Of a DNA stretch of 64,000 nucleotides, positions 29,910 to 39,047 are shown piece after piece. The position numbers and the translations under genes are program-made. The notes beneath the pieces were generated by a model that did not search any database, was not told the DNA's origin, and saw only the letters and a program-made list of their open reading frames with translations. Origin of the DNA: Bacteroidales bacterium (GTDB lineage: Bacteria; Bacteroidota; Bacteroidia; Bacteroidales; UBA932); NCBI GenBank assembly GCA_012798805.1, contig JAAZMM010000004.1, forward strand, positions 25,045 through 89,044, written 5' to 3'. Each line of letters begins with the position of its first letter. Within the stretch, counting starts at the first letter, position 1.

Positions 29910-30872
29910 ATGAAAATACTATTTGTTTGTAGTGGAAATTCAGACCAAGGAATCGGTCCTATCATTATTAATCAGGCCTCAGCATTGACTGCAAATAATT
30001 CTGGTTTATCAATAGATTTTTTTTCTATTCAAGGCAAAGGAATAAAAGGATATATGAAAAATATTATTCCTTTAAGAAAAAGGTTTAAAGAGGGGAAATA
30101 TGATATCGTACATGCTCATTACTCTTTATCAGCTATTGTTGCAAGTTTTGCTGGAGCTAAACCTCTGGTTGCCTCGTTAATGGGTGACGATGTTAATGCA
30201 AATCCCAATTCCAAATTAATACTGAAGATATTCAAGCGTTTTTTTTCTTGGAAGGCTATTATTGTTAAGTCTGAGAATATGAAGCAGTCATTAAATTATC
30301 CTAAGGCACTTGTAATACCTAATGGAGTTAACTTGAACCGATTTATCCCTATGCAAAGAGAGATATGTCAAGAAAAATTGAAATGGAATCATGAAAAGAA
30401 GCATATATTGTTCACATCTAATCCTCAAAGACAAGAAAAAAATTATTTATTAACTCAACAAGCGATAGAATTATTACAAGATAAAGATGTCAAGCTTCAT
30501 TGCTTGATGGATGTCCCTAATGAGGAAACACCTATATGGTACAATGCGGCCGATGTGGTAATTCTCACAAGTTTGCGTGAGGGTAGTCCTAATGCAATAA
30601 AAGAAGCTATGGCTTGCAACAGGCCTATTGTCTCCACAAATGTGGGAGATGTCTCGTGGTTATTTGGGAATACACCAGGATGCTATTTAACTGATTTTGA
30701 TGTAAATAATTGTGCAAAAAAAATAGAAAAGGCCATACGTTTTTCCTCAGAAATCGGGGAAACTAACGGTAGAGAGCGGATTTTAGAATTAGGATTGGGC
30801 AATAATCAAGTCGCAGAGCGAATAGTGTCTATATATACGAGTATTTTAAAAAGCGAATATATTACATCATAA
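29910..30872 (+). CDS. Glycosyltransferase family 4
   Basis: VHAHYSLSAIVAS, VIPNGVNLNRF, REGSPNAIKEAMACNRPIVSTNVGD. Confidence 0.9.
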   Translation: MKILFVCSGNSDQGIGPIIINQASALTANNSGLSIDFFSIQGKGIKGYMKNIIPLRKRFKEGKYDIVHAHYSLSAIVASFAGAKPLVASLMGDDVNANPNSKLILKIFKRFFSWKAIIVKSENMKQSLNYPKALVIPNGVNLNRFIPMQREICQEKLKWNHEKKHILFTSNPQRQEKNYLLTQQAIELLQDKDVKLHCLMDVPNEETPIWYNAADVVILTSLREGSPNAIKEAMACNRPIVSTNVGDVSWLFGNTPGCYLTDFDVNNCAKKIEKAIRFSSEIGETNGRERILELGLGNNQVAERIVSIYTSILKSEYITS

Positions 30873-30973
30873 AAAACGAAGGTAGTATCTTATAAACTAT
30901 GTAAGTAGAAGAATGTAGGGTTGAAGAGGTAACATGAACTTCGAAACCACACATTTGTAAACTGCATTATCAA

Positions 30974-32812
30974 CTATTCTTTATCTATAAACTCTCTAAA
31001 CCACAATTCCAGATGAATCCACTTCCATATATCTTTAGAGATGTTTATTTCTTTTTTTAAATGCTTTGAATATAAGTTTAGTGCCTTTTGTGGATTAATA
31101 ATTCTCCTATTACGGAAGGATTCTGAATTCAATATGTCACTTATGAGGGTTTGGAATTCTGGAGTTCTAAACCATTGGTCTTGGGGTGTTTCAAATCCTA
31201 TTTTGTCTCTTCGTTTTCGAATTTGTTCGGGCAAAAGTCCTTTCATTGCTTGTCTAAGTATATACTTAGTTTCGCCATTTCTAATTTTATATTCTGAAGG
31301 TGTTGATAAAGTATATTCCACGAGACGGTAATCTAAAAATGGTGTTCGAGACTCCAAAGAGAAAGCCATTGAGTTTCGATCGCTCCATTTTAATAAGTGT
31401 TCTAATTTGTATTCAAAATGATTAATTAAAGACTCATTTAAATTTCTAGAGCCATATAATTCACTAATAATTGTTGTTTTTCTTGATGAAGTTACTCTTT
31501 TAACAAAATCATTATATAAGTAAGACTTTCCAAAAACACTGACTTCGTTTTTAAGAAAAGAAGGCAACAAAAAATATAGTAAGAATTTTAATCCATTTAA
31601 AGATTTATGTTTTTTCCAGTATTGTGATATTTCTTTAAAAAGTCGTCTGAATTTAGTTTGCCTTAAAAGTTCTTTGAAGTAAAAACCAAAAAAGTAATGA
31701 TATCCGGCCAAAACCTCATCGGCACCTTGTCCATCAATGGTAACCCCAACATATTTTTTTGCTAAACTCATAATACAGTATTGAGCAAAAGGACTTGTAG
31801 ATGGGATAGGTTCGGCATGAATTCGTATAAAGTGTTCCAAATTCGATAAAAGCAATGTGGCATTCGGAGTTATAAAGTACATATTTTTCAACTCCCCTTT
31901 ATATAAGTTTATAAAATCTGACTCATCGCCATATTCCCCTTTGTTATAAACCGCCGAAAAAGTAGGTATTTCGTTATTGTTTAATTCTTTAGAAATTATA
32001 GATGCTATGGTTGAAGAATCCAATCCACCACTTAAGCAGACACCAACAGGCACATCGCCTCTTAATCTTATTTTAACAGCATCTACTAATAATTGTTTGT
32101 ATTTTTTTGAGTCGCCATCACAATTCTTAATTTTATCAGCAACATTATACCATCTGTTAATAACTAATTGATTGTCTTCGATTTCAAAATAGTGCCCATG
32201 TTGGAGCTTTTTAATTTCTTCAAAAAACGTATTTTCAGTTTGGTCTGTCCTGTTATGGAGCAGATATTCATATATTACTAGTTCGTTTGGTTTAGTGTCC
32301 TGATCAAATACTTCTAAAATTGGAGGTATTTCTGATGCGAAAATAAATTGTTCTTTATTATGAAAATAATAGAAAGGTTTTACGCCAAATCTGTCTCTTG
32401 CACCAAATACAGTATTATTTTTCTTGTTTAAAATAACAAAAGCGAATACACCATTTAACCTATCTAAACACTCTTTGCCGTATTCTATATACATATTTAA
32501 AAGCACTTCAGTGTCTGAATTGGTTTTAAACTCAGTGCCTTTCGTAATTAATTCTTCTCTTAATTCAACATAATTATAAATAATACCATTATAGACAATC
32601 ACATAATCCCTTGTTTCATCAACCATAGGCTGCTGATCCAGTTCACTTGACTCTGTGGTAGCTAATCTCACAAATCCGAGGGCAACAGACTTGTCTGAAA
32701 ACACTCCATTATCATCCGGGCAACGATGTTTTTGTTTTTGCATCATACGAATCACCTTGCCTTTCTCTGGTGAAATACCATCGAACTTTATTATTCCACA
32801 AATTCCACTCAT
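30974..32812 (-). CDS. Asparagine synthase (glutamine-hydrolysing)-like amidotransferase
   Basis: GATase II and AsnB domains (VGVCLSGGLDSSTIASI); starts MSGICGIIKFDG from ATG 32812; upstream TTG in ORF track disregarded. Confidence 0.9.
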   Translation of the reverse strand: MSGICGIIKFDGISPEKGKVIRMMQKQKHRCPDDNGVFSDKSVALGFVRLATTESSELDQQPMVDETRDYVIVYNGIIYNYVELREELITKGTEFKTNSDTEVLLNMYIEYGKECLDRLNGVFAFVILNKKNNTVFGARDRFGVKPFYYFHNKEQFIFASEIPPILEVFDQDTKPNELVIYEYLLHNRTDQTENTFFEEIKKLQHGHYFEIEDNQLVINRWYNVADKIKNCDGDSKKYKQLLVDAVKIRLRGDVPVGVCLSGGLDSSTIASIISKELNNNEIPTFSAVYNKGEYGDESDFINLYKGELKNMYFITPNATLLLSNLEHFIRIHAEPIPSTSPFAQYCIMSLAKKYVGVTIDGQGADEVLAGYHYFFGFYFKELLRQTKFRRLFKEISQYWKKHKSLNGLKFLLYFLLPSFLKNEVSVFGKSYLYNDFVKRVTSSRKTTIISELYGSRNLNESLINHFEYKLEHLLKWSDRNSMAFSLESRTPFLDYRLVEYTLSTPSEYKIRNGETKYILRQAMKGLLPEQIRKRRDKIGFETPQDQWFRTPEFQTLISDILNSESFRNRRIINPQKALNLYSKHLKKEINISKDIWKWIHLELWFREFIDKE

Positions 32813-33110
32813 TGCGTTCAAATTAAATCAACTTCCAGTTATTGTTTATTTAGGTAGAGCAAATCTACGATTTTTATTTATATAGAAGAATAATTCTTTT
32901 GTGCTATTTCATTAAAAAACAAATAAAAATAGTAAACTTGTAATTCAAATTAGTATTCAATTAAAAAGCCAATAAAACAATATAGAAACTTATGTAAAAT
33001 AAGATCATATAATTAAAGGAAACAATATAGGCATTTATAATAATTGTTGAGCATTGATTGAATTATTAAATTCATTATAAAACACTTAGGTATCAATAGT
33101 AACTAATGAA

Positions 33111-34208
33111 ATGAAGCGTGTATTAATTTATATAGGACATCCTGCCCAATATCATTTTTTAAAGAATTCAATATGTATTTTAGAAGAAAATGGGTGCGAT
33201 ATTAAGGTGTTAATAAAAACTAAAGATATTCTTGAACAATTACTTAATGAAGATGAAATAGAATACACAAATATTCAACCTACACCACGAGGAAAAGCTC
33301 ATTTCTCTATTCTTATTGCATCCATAAAACGCACTTTAGCTGTAATTAAAGAAGCCAAGCGTTTCAAAGCCGATATTTTAGTAGGAACAGATTCTTCTGT
33401 TGCTCAAGCAGCTTTTATTTTAAGAAGGCACTCTATTACGGTCCTTGAAGATGATTATGATATTATTCGTAATCTTGCCAGACTAACATATCCTTTTACT
33501 TCGTGTATACTTGTTCCTGTAGAGTGTAAAACAGGACCATATACTAGGAAGAGAATCTCATACAATGGATATATGAAGCTTGCCTATCTGCATCCAAACT
33601 ATTTTACACCAGACGGGTCCGTAATTAGAAAATACGGGCTTCATAAAAAATATATATTGATACGTTTAGCGCAATTGTCAGCTCATCACGATGTTAATAT
33701 CAAGGGTTTAACTTATAAATCAGTGGAAGATATTATAACTCTGGCGGAAAATTTTGATTATAGGGTATACATCACATCTGAGGCAGTGATAGCGGATGGG
33801 TTAAGTTCATATGAACTAAAGATACGATATAATGATATTCATCATGTTTTATCCCATGCTAGCATTTTAATTTCAGATAGTCAGAGTATGTCTATGGAAG
33901 CGGCCATGTTGGGAGTCCCGTCTTTACGCTTTAGTGATTTTGCAGGTCGAATAAGTGTGTTGGAAGAACTTGAGCATAGTTATGGTTTAACATTTGGTAT
34001 TTCTACAAATAATCCGACTAAACTCATAAATAAACTGGAAGAGTTATTATCCATATCTAATTTAAAAGATGACTTTATATTTCGTCGTCAGAAAATGCTG
34101 GCAGATAAAATAGATGTAACTGCTTTTCTGACTTGGTTTATTGATAACTATCCAGAAAGCAAAAAGATAATGAAAAAGAATCCTGCTTATCAATCTAGAT
34201 TCATGTAA
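33111..34208 (+). CDS. DUF354-type glycosyltransferase-like protein
   Basis: MKRVLIYIGHPAQYHFLKNSICILEENG, ISDSQSMSMEAAMLGVPSLRFSDFAG, resembling DUF354. Confidence 0.8.
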   Translation: MKRVLIYIGHPAQYHFLKNSICILEENGCDIKVLIKTKDILEQLLNEDEIEYTNIQPTPRGKAHFSILIASIKRTLAVIKEAKRFKADILVGTDSSVAQAAFILRRHSITVLEDDYDIIRNLARLTYPFTSCILVPVECKTGPYTRKRISYNGYMKLAYLHPNYFTPDGSVIRKYGLHKKYILIRLAQLSAHHDVNIKGLTYKSVEDIITLAENFDYRVYITSEAVIADGLSSYELKIRYNDIHHVLSHASILISDSQSMSMEAAMLGVPSLRFSDFAGRISVLEELEHSYGLTFGISTNNPTKLINKLEELLSISNLKDDFIFRRQKMLADKIDVTAFLTWFIDNYPESKKIMKKNPAYQSRFM

Positions 34209-34266
34209 TGATGTGATATTATTGCTAACCATACATCTACTATAATTGAATTAATTTTGGATTATC

Positions 34267-34338
34267 ATGGATAAAAGAGTTACTTTTGCTGAACTTTTAA
34301 AACATTATAAAAATAATTCTTCCCGGAAGAAAAAATGA
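34267..34338 (+). CDS. Possible 23-aa small ORF translationally coupled to the epimerase
   Basis: ATG...TGA, MDKRVTFAELLKHYKNNSSRKKK; stop overlaps next start (ATGA). Confidence 0.3.
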   Translation: MDKRVTFAELLKHYKNNSSRKKK

Positions 34339-35477
34339 TAAAGATACTTACAGTTGTAGGTGCTCGACCTCAGATTATAAAAGCGGCGGCTCTTTCAAGA
34401 GCAATAAGAGATGATTTTTCCGATAGGATTGAGGAAAAAATACTGCATACAGGCCAACATTATGATGCCGCTATGTCGAAGGTCTTTTTTGACGAGTTAA
34501 AAATTCCGATGCCGGACCATAATTTAGGTGTCGGCTCCGGTAAGCATGGAGAACAGACAGCAAAAATGATTTCCGGGATAGAAGATCTAATATTATCGGA
34601 GCATTTTGACGGAGTTGTGCTCTATGGCGATACCAATTCCACACTTGCAGGGGCGGTGGCAGCTGTTAAGCAACATATTCCAATTTTTCATATCGAAGCG
34701 GGGTTAAGGTCATTTAACATGGCTATGCCCGAGGAGGTTAATCGAATAGCTTGTGACCAGATGTCTTCAATTCTTTTTGCTCCAACGCAAACAGCTATTG
34801 AAAACTTGCGTAAAGAGGGTTTTATGGATATTGATGTTCGTTTTAAAAACGGTAAACATCGTCAGATATTCAATAGCGGGGATGTTATGTATGATAACAG
34901 TCTCTATTTTGCTGAGTTTTCTGGGCGGACAAAAATCTTGGAATCCAATTCGCTTCAAGCAAACAACTATATCTTAGCCACAATACATAGAGATAACAAC
35001 ACAGACAACCCTTATCGTTTAGAATCAATATTCAGGGCATTGTTACATATCAGTGACGAGTATAAGATTGATATCATCCTCCCTTTACATCCCCGTACAT
35101 CTAAACTTATGCCTAAAAATCTCAGTCCGGAATTATACGATAAAATAAAACACTCATCATATATAAAATTAGTTGAGCCTGTTTCGTTTTTAGAAATGAT
35201 AGAGCTGGAAAAAAACGCCAAACTTGTGATGACAGATAGTGGTGGGGTGCAGAAAGAGGCATTTTTCTTCGAGAAACCTTGTGTAATATTGAGACCTGAA
35301 ACGGAATGGGTGGAAATACTAGAACATGCTGCCGGATTAATTGTGGATGCTGATTTTGATAGAATAGTAGATGGATATAGAGATCTCTCTACAAAACAGG
35401 TAACCTTCCCGCCGCTGTTTGGTGATGGAAAAGCTGCGTATTTTATTCTAGAAAAGATAATTGATTATTTGGAATAA
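34335..35477 (+). CDS. UDP-N-acetylglucosamine 2-epimerase (WecB/WbpI-like)
   Basis: VVGARPQIIKAAAL, LVLYGDTNSTLAG-like VVLYGDTNSTLAGAVAA, HIEAGLRSFN, MPEEVNRI, DSGGVQKEA. Confidence 0.92.
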   Translation: MIKILTVVGARPQIIKAAALSRAIRDDFSDRIEEKILHTGQHYDAAMSKVFFDELKIPMPDHNLGVGSGKHGEQTAKMISGIEDLILSEHFDGVVLYGDTNSTLAGAVAAVKQHIPIFHIEAGLRSFNMAMPEEVNRIACDQMSSILFAPTQTAIENLRKEGFMDIDVRFKNGKHRQIFNSGDVMYDNSLYFAEFSGRTKILESNSLQANNYILATIHRDNNTDNPYRLESIFRALLHISDEYKIDIILPLHPRTSKLMPKNLSPELYDKIKHSSYIKLVEPVSFLEMIELEKNAKLVMTDSGGVQKEAFFFEKPCVILRPETEWVEILEHAAGLIVDADFDRIVDGYRDLSTKQVTFPPLFGDGKAAYFILEKIIDYLE

Positions 35478-35500
35478 ATCATTATAAGTAAGTATATTTG
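35468..35500 (+). promoter_or_regulatory. Candidate Bacteroidota promoter for wza-wzc (TTTG, 21 bp, TATATTTG)
   Basis: TTTG at 35468-35471 and TATATTTG at 35493-35500. Confidence 0.5.
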
Positions 35501-35503
35501 CAC

Positions 35504-35537
35504 CTTGTAGTAACATTACCCTTGTAGTAACATTACC
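35504..35537. repeat. 17-bp tandem direct repeat (CTTGTAGTAACATTACC x2)
   Basis: Two exact consecutive copies, 35504-35520 and 35521-35537. Confidence 0.97.
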
Positions 35538-35569
35538 AATGTTTTGAAATCATATAAAAATAAACAATA

Positions 35570-36379
35570 ATGAATAAAACAATCAGACATCTCGGATATA
35601 TAGCTTTGCTGCTGCTTTTGTTAAGCGGTTGTGCATCACAAAAAAATATTACCTATATGCAAGATGTAAAGAGAGATTACCGTCAACAAATAGCACAAGA
35701 TTATGATGTTCGCATAAATAGTGATGATCTAATCTCCATTATGGTAAACAGTAAAGATCCGGAGCTTGTGCAGATGTTTAACCTGCCGATGGTAAGCTAT
35801 CAGTATACCGCTACCGGATATGTTGGAGGACAACAACGTATGTTGGGCTATTTGGTGGATAAAAATGGAAACATCAACTTTCCTCAGTTAGGTGCGGTTA
35901 ATGTACGAGGTTTGACTCGTTTCGAGCTTTCGGAGCTGATTAGCAGAGAGCTAAAAGAAAAGGGATTGGTCAATGATGCCGTGGTAACGGTACAGTTTCT
36001 TAATTTTAAAGTATCGGTAATGGGTGAAGTGGTTCGTCCCGGTACATTCGATGTGGATAGCGACCGTATTACTATATTGGATGCACTAAGCCTTGCAGGC
36101 GACCTGACCATCTATGGGCGAAGAGATAACGTGAAAGTAATCAGAGAGGAGAATGGGGAACGTACTGTGGCTTTAGTGGATCTGCGTAGCAAAAATCTGA
36201 TGAATTCGCCCTACTACTATCTTAAACAGAACGATATTGTCTATGTGGAGCCTAATAAGGCGCGTGCCGGGCAACGCGAAATAAACCAAAATCGTTCAGT
36301 TGGTACATTTGCCTCAATCATTTCAGTATTGACTTCGCTTGCATCATTATTGGTTGTAATTTTCAATAGAAATATATAA
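35570..36379 (+). CDS. wza: Polysaccharide export outer membrane lipoprotein (Wza-like)
   Basis: Lipobox LLLSGCASQ, YDVRINSDDLISIMV, GNINFPQLGAVNVRGLT, MGEVVRPGTF. Confidence 0.93.
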   Translation: MNKTIRHLGYIALLLLLLSGCASQKNITYMQDVKRDYRQQIAQDYDVRINSDDLISIMVNSKDPELVQMFNLPMVSYQYTATGYVGGQQRMLGYLVDKNGNINFPQLGAVNVRGLTRFELSELISRELKEKGLVNDAVVTVQFLNFKVSVMGEVVRPGTFDVDSDRITILDALSLAGDLTIYGRRDNVKVIREENGERTVALVDLRSKNLMNSPYYYLKQNDIVYVEPNKARAGQREINQNRSVGTFASIISVLTSLASLLVVIFNRNI

Positions 36380-36384
36380 AAGCT

Positions 36385-38820
36385 ATGAGTAAAAGAGATA
36401 TTTACGACGAGATGGATTTTGTCTCTCTGAATGATAGATCTGATCGTGAGGGCAGCTCGTTAGCCAAACTATTTAGTACGGTGCTGTTTCATAGAAAATG
36501 GTTTATTTTATCGGTTTTGATATGCGGATTGATAGGATTTCTCTACGTACGCAGTACTCCTAAGACTTTCCGAAGGACGGCTACGGTATTGGTGCAAGAT
36601 GATAGAAGAGGCGGTGTAATGAGTGAGTCTGCCGCTTTTGAAGACCTCTTTTTCTCAGCGAGAGCCTCAGTTGATAATGAGATCGGAGTTTTTAAAAGCA
36701 AACGGCTGATGTATGATGTAGCCAAACAGTTGCGACTGGATGTAAGCTACAAGATACGGGATGGTCTGCGTGATCGTGAACTTTATAGCAGTACTCCGAT
36801 AATAGTGGACTTCACAGATATAGACCCATTGCAAAGTATAAGTATGACTGCCACCCTTTTGGAAAATAGGCAAGTAGAGCTACAGGAGTTCCAATGGGGA
36901 AAAGAAGAAAGCAATCTGGTTAAGGTGCTACAGCCAGGCGATACTTTACGTACCCCTGTAGGTGATATAATTGTGACTATAGCCCCGCTAATAGAGAGAG
37001 ATTATATAGGTAAGCCCGTTCAGATAAGCAAAAGGAGCCTGAAAGCTGTATCAGATAGCTATAATGCGCGGCTAAAAGTAGATGTAGATAACAAAATGTC
37101 ATCTATCATCAATTTGACTTTGGAAGATGTGAATATCAAGCGTGCTGAGGATGTGATAAACACTCTGATAGAGGTTTACAAAAATGATGCTATTCTAGAT
37201 AAAAATCAGGTACTGGAGTCAACGGCAAATTTTATCAGAGAGCGATTGATCATTATAGAAGCTGAACTGTCGGATGTGGATTCGAAGATTGAGCAGTATA
37301 AAAGAGATCATCAACTTACCGATATCCGTTCGGAGAGTGCCCTCTATCTGCAAAGCAGCGGCAGATTGGATACTGAAGTATTGAGTCTGGAAAATCAACT
37401 GGATATGGCTGAGTTTATGAAAGTTTATCTTCAGGATAACTCCAAACTTTCAGACCCGATCCCTGCCAGTATAGGTATTTCCGATTCCGGTATTCAAAAC
37501 CAGATTTCTGAATATAACTCGCTTCTTGCTCAACGCAACAAATTGTTGGCAAATAGTAGCGAAAACAACCCTCTGGTAAGGGAGATGGATAATACCTTGG
37601 CTGCGACACGCTTTTCTATCTCCAAAGCTGTAGATAATCTGATAGCCGGATTGAAGATACAGATTGAAAATATGCGACAAAAAGAGATAAGCACGAGGGG
37701 AAAAATCTCCACTGTGCCTATGCAGCATAAATATATTACCAGTATTGAACGTCAGCAAAAAATAAAGGAAGAGCTCTATCTCTATCTGTTGAATAAAAAG
37801 GAGGAGAACGAGCTACAAGCTACCATAATGGCAAGTAACTGCCGTATTATCGACCCTGCCGACGGGTTAAATTCGCCCGTATCCCCAAATAAAGTCAGAG
37901 TAGTATTAATTAGCTTTATTATTGGTCTCTTAATTCCCGGCTTGTGGCTGTACATACGTTCGTTGCTCAATACTGCCGTATATACCAAGAAAGAGCTGAA
38001 AGAGGCACTTACTGTTCCATTTTTGGGTGAAATCCCATTGGTTAAAACCAAATCTAAAGAGTTGATTGTGGTTGAAGAGAATAGTACCGAGCCTATCTGT
38101 GAAGCTTTAAAGATTGTACATTCCAACCTTGAGTTTATGGATACTGAGCATAAAGGGGGAGGAAAGGTTATTATGGTGACATCTGTTAACCAGGATGCGG
38201 GTAAAACCTTCATAACTGCTAATCTCGGTATGAGTATGGCTACGGTAAAGGAAAAAGTTGTGGTTATCGATTTGGACTTAAGAAAGGGTACTCTGACAAA
38301 AAGGTTGGGTATAGGCACAAAACAACCGGGAGTCTCCAACTATCTGGCCGGAATGGAGGATAATATTTTTGACTCAATTCATCCTTATAAAGAAAGTAGT
38401 CTGTTGGATATTGTTCCCTGTGGTACAATACCTCCTAATCCGGCAGACCTATTGAAGAGCGACAGATTGGATAAGTTGATAGCCGAACTTAGAACCAAAT
38501 ATGATTATGTTTTGCTTGATACCCCTCCGTTTGGCGTAGTGGTGGACGTACAATTGTGTGCACGTGTGGCCGATCAGACCATATATGTGGTGCGTTCGGG
38601 TATGCTCGACAAACGTGTCTTGCCTGAGATACAAGAATTGTATAACTCCGGTAAGATGAATAATATGAGTATCCTGTTAAACGGTATCGACATTAAGAAA
38701 ATAGCCTCCTATGGCACCTATGGCTATGGTTACGGTTATGGCCGTAAATATGGCTATGGTTATGGCTACGGCTATGCCGGCTATGGCTACAGCTACACGC
38801 AAGACAAGAAGAGGAAGTAG
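36385..38820 (+). CDS. wzc: Polysaccharide co-polymerase / tyrosine autokinase (Wzc-like BY-kinase)
   Basis: Wzz domain, coiled coil, Walker A-like SVNQDAGKTFITANLG, Walker A' VVVIDLDLRKG, DYVLLDTPPFG, Tyr-rich C-terminus. Confidence 0.94.
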   Translation: MSKRDIYDEMDFVSLNDRSDREGSSLAKLFSTVLFHRKWFILSVLICGLIGFLYVRSTPKTFRRTATVLVQDDRRGGVMSESAAFEDLFFSARASVDNEIGVFKSKRLMYDVAKQLRLDVSYKIRDGLRDRELYSSTPIIVDFTDIDPLQSISMTATLLENRQVELQEFQWGKEESNLVKVLQPGDTLRTPVGDIIVTIAPLIERDYIGKPVQISKRSLKAVSDSYNARLKVDVDNKMSSIINLTLEDVNIKRAEDVINTLIEVYKNDAILDKNQVLESTANFIRERLIIIEAELSDVDSKIEQYKRDHQLTDIRSESALYLQSSGRLDTEVLSLENQLDMAEFMKVYLQDNSKLSDPIPASIGISDSGIQNQISEYNSLLAQRNKLLANSSENNPLVREMDNTLAATRFSISKAVDNLIAGLKIQIENMRQKEISTRGKISTVPMQHKYITSIERQQKIKEELYLYLLNKKEENELQATIMASNCRIIDPADGLNSPVSPNKVRVVLISFIIGLLIPGLWLYIRSLLNTAVYTKKELKEALTVPFLGEIPLVKTKSKELIVVEENSTEPICEALKIVHSNLEFMDTEHKGGGKVIMVTSVNQDAGKTFITANLGMSMATVKEKVVVIDLDLRKGTLTKRLGIGTKQPGVSNYLAGMEDNIFDSIHPYKESSLLDIVPCGTIPPNPADLLKSDRLDKLIAELRTKYDYVLLDTPPFGVVVDVQLCARVADQTIYVVRSGMLDKRVLPEIQELYNSGKMNNMSILLNGIDIKKIASYGTYGYGYGYGRKYGYGYGYGYAGYGYSYTQDKKRK

Positions 38821-38834
38821 TTTGGAGTTCTGAG

Positions 38835-38876
38835 TAAAAAATTGGAAATAACGAAAGTTGTTTCCAATTTTTTTTT
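38835..38876 (+). terminator. Rho-independent terminator of the polysaccharide operon
   Basis: AAAAAATTGGAAA-taacgaaagttg-TTTCCAATTTTTT followed by a T tract. Confidence 0.88.
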
Positions 38877-39047
38877 ATCTAAAAAAACATCGACATTTAT
38901 TTGTTCTGTATATTTATTTACTTCGTTGCTCAAAGATATGTTTTAATTGTTTGTATATATCGTTTTTATTGCCTTAATTTGTGTTATGATTTATTATAGT
39001 AGTATTTGCACTATGTTTTATTTACCTAACTTATAAATTATCGCATT

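Noticed and set aside
37782-38339. 185-aa minus-strand ORF inside wzc
   Set aside because: Antisense to the BY-kinase Walker motifs; no coding signature of its own.
38706-38805. Possible CRISPR or VNTR array
   Set aside because: In-frame TATGGC/TATGGT codons of the Wzc Tyr-rich tail; no spacers.
12732-38820. Polysaccharide locus as a mobile element
   Set aside because: No integrase, transposase or flanking repeats recognised; the Rpn gene alone is not sufficient evidence.
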